Assembly (NCBI GenBank): GCA_963991145.1
Contig: CAXDOZ010000012.1
Location: 1-37,701, forward strand
Direction of reading: 5' to 3'
DNA: 37,701 nt
Source: CAXDOZ01 sp963991145
Lineage (GTDB): Bacteria > Bacteroidota > Bacteroidia > Chitinophagales > JABDMM01
Made by a program: the position numbers and the translations under genes. Under the pieces are notes generated by a model. It worked only from the letters and a program-made list of their open reading frames with translations. It was not told the origin of the DNA and did no database searches. Positions 25,475-33,345 of this stretch are shown one piece after another. Numbering within the stretch: position 1 is the stretch's first letter; every line of letters begins with the position of its first letter.

Positions 25475-25497
25475 AAAGGCCTTAGGGCCTTTTTTTT
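25475..25497 (+). terminator. Terminator of the 50-aa gene
   Basis: Hairpin AAAGGCC-(4 nt)-GGCCTTT at 25475-25492 followed by a T-run to 25497. It overlaps the last codons of the convergent DUF1295 gene and may serve both directions weakly. Confidence 0.85.
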
Positions 25498-26279
25498 ATG
25501 CCCGGAACCTTAGGGATGAAAGCTGGTACTTCCTTCTTGTAATCTTCAAACTCCTTGTTTCCTTTCTTTCTCTCTTCTGTAAGAGGAACACCCGATACAT
25601 ATCTTAACAACCAGGTTAGCACTATTGGAGAAACAATAGTGAGATAGAAGTAGGGTAATGGAACAACCATCAACCATATTCCCCACCACAATACTGCCTC
25701 ACCAAAGTAATTTGGATGCCTAGTCAACGACCACAATCCAGTTTTCATGGTCTTTCCCTTATTCGAGGGATCTCGTTTGAATTTGCTCTTCTGATAATCT
25801 CCAATCACCTCGAAGAGGTACCCAAAAACAAATACCAAAAGCCCGAAGTAGATAAAACCACTCCTCGATTCTGAAGGTGAGTATGAGCTATTTGCCAAAA
25901 CAAGCGGACTAGCAATGATAAGCATGAAAAACCCCTGAAGCATATACACCTGAAAGTAGCTTCGCAACAAATACCACTTACCCCATTCTTTCTTCCAATT
26001 GGCATATCTCCAATCTTCCCCTTGATTCTTATGGCGAAGGAATAGGTATCCAGCCAATCTCAACGCCCAGATATGGACGCAGAAATTAAACAAGGTCTGC
26101 ATTGGACTCCAGGATTCAAGGCCTGGATTAATTGACCAAATAATGATCAGGAAGCCGACACCCCACGCGATGTCTACAATACTGTTGTCCTTTCGAATAA
26201 GTGAGATCAGGAAAATACAAGACATGAAAACCCATGTCGAAAGCCCGGCTTGTAAAAGCAATTGTTGAAAATTTTCCAT
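25482..26279 (-). CDS. DUF1295 / steroid-5-alpha-reductase-like membrane protein
   Basis: A 265-residue membrane protein with about six or seven hydrophobic segments. DUF1295 landmarks are the DNSIVDIAWGVGF region (about 31-43) and, in the C-terminal half, GLWSLTRHPNYFGEAVLWWG (186-205), which is the signature of this isoprenylcysteine methyltransferase/steroid-reductase superfamily. The substrate is unknown; members reduce or methylate lipid-like molecules. The C-terminal KKEVPAFIPKVP tail is also typical. It is divergent from the CxxCH/T9SS protein and its ATG is clear. Confidence 0.88.
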   Translation of the reverse strand: MENFQQLLLQAGLSTWVFMSCIFLISLIRKDNSIVDIAWGVGFLIIIWSINPGLESWSPMQTLFNFCVHIWALRLAGYLFLRHKNQGEDWRYANWKKEWGKWYLLRSYFQVYMLQGFFMLIIASPLVLANSSYSPSESRSGFIYFGLLVFVFGYLFEVIGDYQKSKFKRDPSNKGKTMKTGLWSLTRHPNYFGEAVLWWGIWLMVVPLPYFYLTIVSPIVLTWLLRYVSGVPLTEERKKGNKEFEDYKKEVPAFIPKVPGIKKRP

Positions 26280-26383
26280 CTTATATGTAGCACTGCTTAA
26301 ACATCGATTGACCGAAATATGACATTAATTTTTTGACAATTCGATGATTCACAGATAGTTTCATAGGAGCCCAACCTAAAATC

Positions 26384-27229
26384 ATGAGAAAAGTTCGACT
26401 ATTACTTTTTATTGGCGCGGCTTTCGCGCTTTTTGCCTTCAGTTTAAAGCACGAAAAAGAAGGCCGAGAATTTGACAGAGAAATTCCTGTAATCGCAATG
26501 GCTGTTGATCTCATCAGTAATGGTGTAGAATGCGGAACCTGCCATACTGGTAAAATGGAATCAGAAGAAGTAGCAGAAATCAAGCTAACGGGACAAAACA
26601 TCCTGGTCGCAGGACAGATATATGAGTTTGAAATTCACTTTTCTCCCGATCTGGAAGCAAGTGAAGTTGAAATGCAGCTTCTAGCCTATGATCCAAACTC
26701 TGAATCTTCAGTAGGAGGCTTCAACTTCATTCACGAAACAAAAACGATAGAGGGCTATACTCCAGGCGGACAAACAATCGATTTTGGATTGGCTAGCATG
26801 GAATTGGGAACTGGAAAGATCGACCCCGTTCAAACACTTCAATGGACAGCTCCATTGGAGATTAATGGACCAATTACAATAAACATTGCAGGATTGGCGC
26901 ATGACAATGATGGTAGCACAATGGGTGATGAATCATTTGCAAAACAATTAACTCTAGTACCTGAGCAGATGGCTCCTGAGTTCACAGTTTACCCGAGGGA
27001 AATTTCAAGAGACTTTGTTGTAGAGACAGTCGCTTCAAACAGCGCAATTTCAACTATCCAGTTATTCGATATAACTGGAGAGGTAGTAGCTGATTTTGGG
27101 GAATACTACACCAACAGAGGAGAGAATTCCTGGAACTTAACTGTTAGAGACGGTCTTAGCCCGGGAATGTATCTTTTAGCTGTAATTGAGAATGGCAGAG
27201 CCCAAACACGTCAGGTTTATTTACGCTAA
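26384..27229 (+). CDS. Secreted choice-of-anchor-V-like protein with CxxCH and T9SS sorting domain
   Basis: A 281-residue exported protein. It has a signal peptide (about 1-21), then a CGTCH heme-c attachment motif at 50-54. A beta-rich domain of about 140 residues (about 60-195) resembles the Reeler/choice-of-anchor V group seen in Bacteroidota, which typically opens with a CxxCH. The last 80 residues form a type IX secretion sorting domain (VYPREIS..., ISTIQLFDITGEV, LSPGMYLLAVIENG, QVYLR), so it is moved across the outer membrane and probably cell-surface bound. A single heme on a T9SS cargo suggests surface electron transfer or sensing, which is inference. The 3' end overlaps glpK by 4 bp. 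Confidence 0.8.
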   Translation: MRKVRLLLFIGAAFALFAFSLKHEKEGREFDREIPVIAMAVDLISNGVECGTCHTGKMESEEVAEIKLTGQNILVAGQIYEFEIHFSPDLEASEVEMQLLAYDPNSESSVGGFNFIHETKTIEGYTPGGQTIDFGLASMELGTGKIDPVQTLQWTAPLEINGPITINIAGLAHDNDGSTMGDESFAKQLTLVPEQMAPEFTVYPREISRDFVVETVASNSAISTIQLFDITGEVVADFGEYYTNRGENSWNLTVRDGLSPGMYLLAVIENGRAQTRQVYLR

Positions 27230-28713
27230 TCCTCAGGATCTTCCCAATTCATAGTTCTTTCAACCGCTGAGTTCCACTTCTTAAGTCGCTCAGTCACTTC
27301 CCCTGAATCCATTCGAGGCTCAAAGCGCCTGTCCAGACCCCATTGCTGTTCGATCTTGCTTTTATCAAATAATCCGGCAGCCATGCCTGCCAGCACTGCT
27401 GCTCCTAGAGCAGTAGACTCGATATCCTTTGCTCTTTCAATCGGATGTTGAAGAACATCTGCCTGGAATTGCATCAATAAATTATTTGCGCAGGCACCTC
27501 CATCTACTCTCACAGAAGAAATACTACCCGCATCTTTTTCCATGGCACCAATTAGGTCAACACATTGAAATGCCAGAGACTCCAATGTTGCTCTTACCAG
27601 GTGCTCCTTCCCGGTTCCTCTTGTCAAACCAAAAATCGCTCCTCGCGCATACATGTCCCAATAAGGCGCTCCAAGACCAGTAAAGGCAGGAACAACAACA
27701 ACACCGCCCGAATCCTCAACCTGCATTGCAATCTCTTCCGATTCACTGCTACTTTCTAAAAAACCAAGTCCGTCCCGAAGCCACTGGATGGCTGCACCGG
27801 CAACAAAGACGCTCCCTTCTAGAGCATACGTAACCTTCCCATCCAGTTGAAAAGCAATCGTACTAAGCAAACCGCTGGTAGAGTTGATCACCTCTTCTCC
27901 GGTATTCATCAAAGTGAAACAACCAGTTCCATAGGTATTCTTTATCATGCCCTTTTTGAAGCAGGCCTGACCGATCAATGCAGCTTGCTGATCTCCGGCT
28001 ATTCCTCCTATCAAGATCTCCTCTCCAGCAATTTTGCTTGTGCCAAAGCGACCAGATGAATCCATCACCTCCGGTAAGATCTCTTTTGGAATATCCATTA
28101 GTTCCAGAATTTCCTCATCCCAAGCACCTGAATGAATATTGTAAAGCATCGTACGAGAAGCGTTGCTGGCATCCGTGGCGTGAACTTCTCCCGCTGTCAG
28201 CTTCCAAAGTAGCCAGCTGTCAATCGTTCCAAAGAGAATCTCACCGGCTTTTGCCCTGCTTCTCAAATCTGAATGCTCGTCAAGAACCCATTTGATCTTG
28301 GTAGCTGAAAAATAGGAGTCAATCACCAATCCGGTCGAAGACCGAATCTTTTCTTCCCATCCTCGCTCTTTAAGCTTTCGGCAGTAATCAGCAGTTCTGC
28401 GATCCTGCCAAACAATTGCATTGTAGACTGTCTTCCCTGTGGCCTTGTCCCATAATACCGTCGTTTCTCTCTGATTTGTAATTCCAATTGAGGCAATCTC
28501 CGAAGCCGAAACATCATTTCGATCGAGCAATTCCTTAAAGGTGGCCATTTGGCATTCCCAGATCTCTTCCGCATCGTGCTCTACCCAACCCGGCTTGGGA
28601 AAGATCTGCCTAAACTCCTTTTGATTGGAGTCGATCACATTCAGGGAGGCGTCGTAAAGAACAGTTCTACTGCTACTGGTTCCCTGATCAAGAGCTATGA
28701 TGTACTTCTTCAT
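27226..28713 (-). CDS. glpK: Glycerol kinase
   Basis: A 495-residue cytoplasmic FGGY-family kinase that phosphorylates glycerol with ATP. Signatures are IALDQGTSSSRTVLYD at the N-terminus, GITNQRETTVLWDK (about 80-93), VWQDRRTADYC, and the C-terminal GLGAPYWDMYARG and RVDGGACANNLLMQFQAD regions. Length is normal. Its product is the substrate of GlpD at 14371-16017; no glycerol facilitator (glpF) gene is visible next to either. It is divergent from the arginase gene across 118 bp. Confidence 0.97.
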   Translation of the reverse strand: MKKYIIALDQGTSSSRTVLYDASLNVIDSNQKEFRQIFPKPGWVEHDAEEIWECQMATFKELLDRNDVSASEIASIGITNQRETTVLWDKATGKTVYNAIVWQDRRTADYCRKLKERGWEEKIRSSTGLVIDSYFSATKIKWVLDEHSDLRSRAKAGEILFGTIDSWLLWKLTAGEVHATDASNASRTMLYNIHSGAWDEEILELMDIPKEILPEVMDSSGRFGTSKIAGEEILIGGIAGDQQAALIGQACFKKGMIKNTYGTGCFTLMNTGEEVINSTSGLLSTIAFQLDGKVTYALEGSVFVAGAAIQWLRDGLGFLESSSESEEIAMQVEDSGGVVVVPAFTGLGAPYWDMYARGAIFGLTRGTGKEHLVRATLESLAFQCVDLIGAMEKDAGSISSVRVDGGACANNLLMQFQADVLQHPIERAKDIESTALGAAVLAGMAAGLFDKSKIEQQWGLDRRFEPRMDSGEVTERLKKWNSAVERTMNWEDPED

Positions 28714-28831
28714 TCCAAAAAATTAGAGATACCCAGCGAATCTTTCAATTAATTAGACAAAGAATTGGCCTACCGGCCGATTAGCAAAATCGCTTTATAA
28801 AATTCGTAGCTTGCGAGGCCAAAGAAAATCC

Positions 28832-29770
28832 ATGAGAAAGGTCGAAATCATTGAGAATCGCTCTGAACTCGGAGCAGGCACAAGGGGATCTTCACTAGGA
28901 ATTGAAGCTTTAAAGATCGCCGCTGCGAAAAAGGAGAACGACTTCTTCCTGACCCATAATTACACCTCGATTTTTACCGAGAATAACCTACTTAATTACC
29001 CGGTCAAGCACCCGGAAGCTAAGCGTATCGAAGGGATTGCCAAAATCTACGATCGAATCTGCACCATGGTTAAGGGAAGTATTGAAGATGGGAACTTCCC
29101 GCTAGTTATTAGTGGAGACCACAGCTCAGCAGGAGGAACTATCGCAGGTGTGAAATCTGCCTTTCCCGATAAAAGACTGGGCGTGATCTGGATAGATGCT
29201 CACGCAGATCTTCATACTCCGTTTACAAGTCCCTCGGGGAATGTACACGGTATGCCTTTGGCCACTGCAACAGGCGAGGATAATACCGAGAAGAAGTCCA
29301 CAGATCCGAGCTCCGAGGTCCTGAAACTATGGAATGAGATGAAGGATCTTGGCGGAATCAGCCCGAAGATCAATTACTCAGACCTTGTATTTATAGCACT
29401 TCGTGATTTTGAAGAAGCAGAGCATAGCCTAATTGAAAGGAACAATGTCAAGGTATTTAAGACAGGTGAAGTGAATAGCCAGGGTGCAAAATCAATAGCA
29501 GAGCAAAGCCTTGATTATTTAAAGGATTGCGACATTCTTTATGTCAGCTTTGATGTCGATAGCATGGACAGCAGCATATCCATGGGAACTGGTACGCCCG
29601 TCCCGGGCGGATTAATGCCAGAGCAGGCTATTGAGCTTTTGCAAAGCTTTGCCTCTGACCCAAGATTAAAGTGTCTTGAATTTACGGAGGTCAACCCGCT
29701 GTTAGATGAAAAAAATGTAATGGCCGAAACCACTTTTGAAATTCTTGAAGCAGTAGATTCCAAACTCTGA
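28832..29770 (+). CDS. Arginase (ureohydrolase family)
   Basis: A 312-residue manganese enzyme that probably splits arginine to ornithine and urea. The dimetal ligands are visible: H97 in SGDHS, D122/H124/D126 in DAHADLH, and D241/D243 in SFDVDSMD. The segment FTSPSGNVHGMPLA (131-144) carries the arginase-type SGNxHGMP loop, favouring arginase over agmatinase or formiminoglutamase. I start at ATG 28832 (MRKVEIIENR), the usual N-terminus; a TTG at 28811 would add seven residues. It is followed after 72 bp by the DUF1571 gene. Confidence 0.92.
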   Translation: MRKVEIIENRSELGAGTRGSSLGIEALKIAAAKKENDFFLTHNYTSIFTENNLLNYPVKHPEAKRIEGIAKIYDRICTMVKGSIEDGNFPLVISGDHSSAGGTIAGVKSAFPDKRLGVIWIDAHADLHTPFTSPSGNVHGMPLATATGEDNTEKKSTDPSSEVLKLWNEMKDLGGISPKINYSDLVFIALRDFEEAEHSLIERNNVKVFKTGEVNSQGAKSIAEQSLDYLKDCDILYVSFDVDSMDSSISMGTGTPVPGGLMPEQAIELLQSFASDPRLKCLEFTEVNPLLDEKNVMAETTFEILEAVDSKL

Positions 29771-29842
29771 GAACCAATGCCAGCCGACTCTGTTTATAGA
29801 CTCGATGGCACAATGTTTGACCAAACCCAATAAAAAGAACAA

Positions 29843-30667
29843 ATGAAGAAGTCATTTTTGATGATTGCACTATTAGCGATCATTTCATTTTCAACCAGCC
29901 AGGCAGCGACACTAGAATCTGTAATGGACGATATGCTTGAAGCATTGGAAAACGGAAAAACCTACAAGTTTGATTGGAAGGGTTATGAGAGATTCGACGG
30001 AGAGCTTCACTACACGAGAACTACAATGGTAGTTCAGGAAGATCCATTCAAAGTATATGTTTTCAATCACGAGAAACCGCATGCCGGAGCTCAGTTAAAA
30101 TATTCCGAGGGAGAAAACAACGGCAAGGCCAATGTAAATCCTGGCAAGTTTCTTCCATCATTGAAGATGAGCCCATTTGCAAATAAAATGCGTGCAGAAG
30201 GCCATCAAACCATCTTTGAAAGCGGATTTGCATTTATGCATTCCATCATAAATGATTTTGTAGAACGCGGTGGAGGAGATTACAGCAAGTATTTCACCTA
30301 TGAAGGAGAGATCGATTTCAATGGGATCCCATGCTATAAGGTGGTAATTAACGATCCTGACTTTTCTTATAAAGAGTACACTTTCAAAACCGGTGAGGAT
30401 CTTTACAAAGTAGCTCGTAGAGACGTATTCAATGAGTTCCTTGTTCTTGAGAAAAACGACATCAAAAATTTCGACGACCTGGAAGCTGGAGACAAAGCAA
30501 TGGTTCCAACTTCTTACGCGAAGAAAATCATCCTATATATCGACAAGTCAAATATGCACCCGATCTATCAGGAGATCTATGATGACAAGGGAGTTTACGA
30601 AAAGTACCTTTTCTTAAAAGTGAAGATCAATGAATCGCTGACAGATAGCGACTTCAATTTCAGATAA
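29843..30667 (+). CDS. Exported DUF1571-like protein with LysM-like insert
   Basis: A 274-residue protein with a signal peptide (about 1-21, ending SQA). The body resembles DUF1571, a periplasmic beta-rich family related in shape to LolA-like lipoprotein carriers: GYERFDGELHYTRTTMVVQ, PFKVYVFN and CYKVVINDP strands, then the terminal MHPIYQEIYDD and LKVKINESLTDSDFNF. Between them residues about 179-223 read like a LysM repeat (YTFKTGEDLYKVARR..., LEAGDKAMVP), which binds peptidoglycan or chitin elsewhere. The insertion inside the fold is unusual. A strong terminator follows nine bases after the stop. Confidence 0.75.
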   Translation: MKKSFLMIALLAIISFSTSQAATLESVMDDMLEALENGKTYKFDWKGYERFDGELHYTRTTMVVQEDPFKVYVFNHEKPHAGAQLKYSEGENNGKANVNPGKFLPSLKMSPFANKMRAEGHQTIFESGFAFMHSIINDFVERGGGDYSKYFTYEGEIDFNGIPCYKVVINDPDFSYKEYTFKTGEDLYKVARRDVFNEFLVLEKNDIKNFDDLEAGDKAMVPTSYAKKIILYIDKSNMHPIYQEIYDDKGVYEKYLFLKVKINESLTDSDFNFR

Positions 30668-30675
30668 AAATTTCG

Positions 30676-30698
30676 GGCCGGCTTTGCCGGCCTTTTTT
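30676..30698 (+). terminator. Terminator of the DUF1571 gene
   Basis: A GC-rich perfect stem GGCCGGC-TTT-GCCGGCC (30676-30692) followed by six T. The stop codon of the convergent EEP gene lies at the end of the T-run. Confidence 0.92.
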
Positions 30699-31761
30699 AT
30701 TCCAGCACAAATTCCAGCTTAACTGGCTGGTGGTCTGAATAGGCAAAATCCAGATCGATCCCCTCTGTGCTGATCACCCTGATGTTTGGCGAGACCAAAA
30801 AGAAATCAATCACGGTTGTGAAGGTTTCGTCCGAATCATAAGGCTCGCTCACTTTCCTGTTTGTAGGAGTGTTCGGGTCAAATGCCCAGGTCCATTCGGG
30901 AATATAGTCTGCCGGAACATTGGTCTGAGAGTATTCGGTTTCGGGCTTCTTGGCAAATTTGTCAAATTGGAATCCGGGCGGGCATTGATTCCAATCGCCA
31001 CCAACAATCACATAATTTCCCTGATCGTATTCTTCGTGAAGTATCGATTTCATGAACTCCATTTGTTGCTCCTTCAAAGTACCATCATCATAAGCGGAGT
31101 TGTGTGTATTGATCATTACAAGGTCCTTTCCCGACTCCAGCTTGTATCTCTGAACCATGAAACAGCGATCGAGAAAGAAAACAGACTTTGGCCAGCTGTA
31201 ATTTCCAGGGAATTGATAGCGAGTCGCAGATTCGGGCTTGAATTTGCTAAAGCTCGCCAGGCCGCTCCACACCTGACCCATTGGCTCCAGGAATGGAATT
31301 GCAATGAACTTCACCTTGTAATTCGTAGCAAAGGAGGCAGAATGGTTGGGCAAAGAACTTTTGAATGAATTGTATTGATTGATATGATAGCTTCTCTTTG
31401 AATCCTGATCCACCTCCTGGAGCAAAAGGAAATCTACTTCCCTTCCCGAGCTCGATACGAAACCATCTATCCCTTCCATATACTTCTGTACATCATCTCG
31501 GGTAGAGCGAACCATTTCTCCTCCATCGTAGAAAAAGTCAGCATCAGCACCTAATCCGGCGTAGCCGATATTCCAGATCATTACTGTAAAACGATCACCG
31601 GAAATTGGAGAACCTTCTCCTTCAATATCCACCTCTGTCTTTTCATCTGGAGCAAAATCAGTTATTGTGGCAAACAAGATTGCTCCCAGAACATATAGCC
31701 CAAATAAAACAGCCGGACTAATAATTATCAGAATTGCATACCACATGCGCTTTCTTTTCAT
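30697..31761 (-). CDS. Membrane-anchored endonuclease/exonuclease/phosphatase (EEP) family protein
   Basis: A 354-residue protein with one N-terminal membrane helix (about 8-33) and an EEP domain. Catalytic positions of the fold are present: N64 in IWNIGY, E116 in LLLQEVD, H220 in NTHNS, D256/N258 in GGDWNQCP, D319 in VIDFFL and H344 in YSDHQPV. EEP enzymes hydrolyse phosphodiester or phosphomonoester bonds in nucleic acids, phospholipids or inositol phosphates. The membrane anchor suggests an envelope substrate. The frame is open further upstream to 32043, but that part overlaps the divergent hydrolase gene and looks random, so ATG 31761 is chosen. Confidence 0.85.
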   Translation of the reverse strand: MKRKRMWYAILIIISPAVLFGLYVLGAILFATITDFAPDEKTEVDIEGEGSPISGDRFTVMIWNIGYAGLGADADFFYDGGEMVRSTRDDVQKYMEGIDGFVSSSGREVDFLLLQEVDQDSKRSYHINQYNSFKSSLPNHSASFATNYKVKFIAIPFLEPMGQVWSGLASFSKFKPESATRYQFPGNYSWPKSVFFLDRCFMVQRYKLESGKDLVMINTHNSAYDDGTLKEQQMEFMKSILHEEYDQGNYVIVGGDWNQCPPGFQFDKFAKKPETEYSQTNVPADYIPEWTWAFDPNTPTNRKVSEPYDSDETFTTVIDFFLVSPNIRVISTEGIDLDFAYSDHQPVKLEFVLE

Positions 31762-31818
31762 TTTCGGTGGATTTGATAGCTGTTCTAAATTAATAGGGAT
31801 TCTAGATATTTTTAATGC

Positions 31819-32655
31819 ATGCAGATCAAGCACGAAACTTTTAACTGGAAAGATGGGAAGACAAAATACTTCGGTCAGTTGTGGAGCCCTGAATCGCCTA
31901 AGGCTGTTGTAGCCATCGTCCATGGAATGGGTGAGCATAGCGGTAGATATGAAAGAACAGCAAATCGCCTGAACCAGGGAGGATATGCAGTTATTAGTTA
32001 TGACCAGATCGGTCACGGCAAGACAGATGGAAAAAGAGGGCATAGCCCCGATATGGATACGCTCTACCGGGCTGCGGTAAAGGTGCTTGAAGAGGCAGAG
32101 TCACGCTTTCCCGGACTACCGGTCTTTATCTACGGACATTCAATGGGAGGCAATGTTACTGCAAACACACTCCTGAAATTCAAGCCAAATGTCAAAGCTG
32201 CAGTGCTTTCATCTCCCTGGATACGTTTAGCTTTTCCTCCTCCAAAGTTTCAGGTTTTATTGGGTCGATTAATGATGAAGATCTATCCCGCTTATTCTGA
32301 TAGCTCCAAGCTTGACACCTCTGCTATTTCAAGAATTCCTGAGGAGGTGAAGCTCTACGAAGAAGATCCTTTGGTTCACGACCTCATTACTCCCGCTATG
32401 TTTTTCCCAACCGTTGATGCAGGTCTTTGGGCTCTAGCTGAAGCAAAGGCATTGCAATTACCGGTTTATATCTTTCACGGTACCGGAGATCAACTTACAG
32501 ATCACACTGCAAGTGATGAGCTAAAGAATCAAATCGGTGAGAATGCCACAATCAGAAAGTGGGAAGGCGGTTATCACGAGCTTCATCACGACACTGATAA
32601 AGAGCAGGTATTGAATGAAGTTGTTCAATGGCTCGACGAGCAATTAGAGAACTAA
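31819..32655 (+). CDS. Alpha/beta hydrolase, monoacylglycerol-lipase-like
   Basis: A 278-residue cytoplasmic serine hydrolase of the Hydrolase_4 (lysophospholipase/monoglyceride lipase) group. The oxyanion loop VHGMGEHSGRY (34-44) and YDQIGHGKTDGKRGH (61-75) are typical. The nucleophile is S108 in GHSMGG, with D224 in HGTGDQLTD and H253 in GGYHELHHD completing the triad. It probably cleaves monoacylglycerols or lysophospholipids. The YdcF-type gene starts two bases after its stop, so the two are co-transcribed. It is divergent from the EEP gene with a 57-bp gap. Confidence 0.9.
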   Translation: MQIKHETFNWKDGKTKYFGQLWSPESPKAVVAIVHGMGEHSGRYERTANRLNQGGYAVISYDQIGHGKTDGKRGHSPDMDTLYRAAVKVLEEAESRFPGLPVFIYGHSMGGNVTANTLLKFKPNVKAAVLSSPWIRLAFPPPKFQVLLGRLMMKIYPAYSDSSKLDTSAISRIPEEVKLYEEDPLVHDLITPAMFFPTVDAGLWALAEAKALQLPVYIFHGTGDQLTDHTASDELKNQIGENATIRKWEGGYHELHHDTDKEQVLNEVVQWLDEQLEN

Positions 32656-32656
32656 T

Positions 32657-33304
32657 TTGAGCGCCCTAACTAATAAGATCAAATCCCTTTGGGCTAAGAA
32701 GTGGCTGCGGATAGTTTCGATATTCCTTCTGCTATTCATGCTCCTGTTTCTCCTTAGGATCCCGATTCTTAAAGGCTTTGGAAGTTATCTAATTAAGGAA
32801 GACGAGCTGAGTAAAAGCGAAGTGATCATCGTCCTTTCAGGAGGTGCTTATGATCGGGGATTCCACGCATTCAATTTGTACGAGGAAGGCTACGCCGATA
32901 AAATAATCTGCCCCGGCGGGAATACTCCTCCTGATTTCGAAGCACTGGGAGTAGAAATGCTGGAAAGTGAGCTTACAAAGATCTACATGGAGAGTTTGGG
33001 CTTGTCTGAAACAGTCACAACTGTTATCCCGGAAGGAACCTCCACTATGGAAGAATCGGATGTGATCCTCGGTTATCTGAAGGATAATGGAATCGAATCC
33101 TGCATCATCGTTAGTTCTAAATTTCACACCAGAAGAGTCAGGCGGGTTTTTAAAAACAAACTGGAAGATGAAGGGATAGAAGTTCTCATTTCTGGAGCGC
33201 CCAGTCGGACTTATGAAGAAAGTGAATGGTGGCAAAGTGAGAATGGATTACTCGCCGTGAACAATGAGTACGTCAAACTGATTTATTACTGGCTGAAATA
33301 CTAA
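32657..33304 (+). CDS. YdcF/ElyC/SanA-type DUF218 membrane protein
   Basis: A 215-residue protein with one membrane helix (about 17-39) and a DUF218 domain. Landmarks are EVIIVLSGGAYDRGFHAFNL (about 55-74), the EGTSTMEESD loop (about 125-134) and SSKFHTRRVRRVF (about 154-166). Family members such as ElyC and SanA affect envelope integrity and lipid-carrier use; the exact reaction is unknown. The start is TTG, the only candidate at the right place; the stop of the hydrolase gene is one base upstream. Confidence 0.88.
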   Translation: MSALTNKIKSLWAKKWLRIVSIFLLLFMLLFLLRIPILKGFGSYLIKEDELSKSEVIIVLSGGAYDRGFHAFNLYEEGYADKIICPGGNTPPDFEALGVEMLESELTKIYMESLGLSETVTTVIPEGTSTMEESDVILGYLKDNGIESCIIVSSKFHTRRVRRVFKNKLEDEGIEVLISGAPSRTYEESEWWQSENGLLAVNNEYVKLIYYWLKY

Positions 33305-33345
33305 ATCCTTTCAGCTGCTTTTCAGACTTTTGCAGCTCTGAATTT

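Noticed and set aside
26281..26601. 106-residue minus-strand frame over the CxxCH gene start
   Set aside because: It is antisense to a well-supported secreted protein, has no recognisable domain and a serine-rich shadow-like composition.
31762..32043. 94-residue upstream extension of the EEP gene
   Set aside because: It overlaps the divergent hydrolase on the opposite strand and lacks family similarity; the ATG at 31761 starts the membrane anchor.
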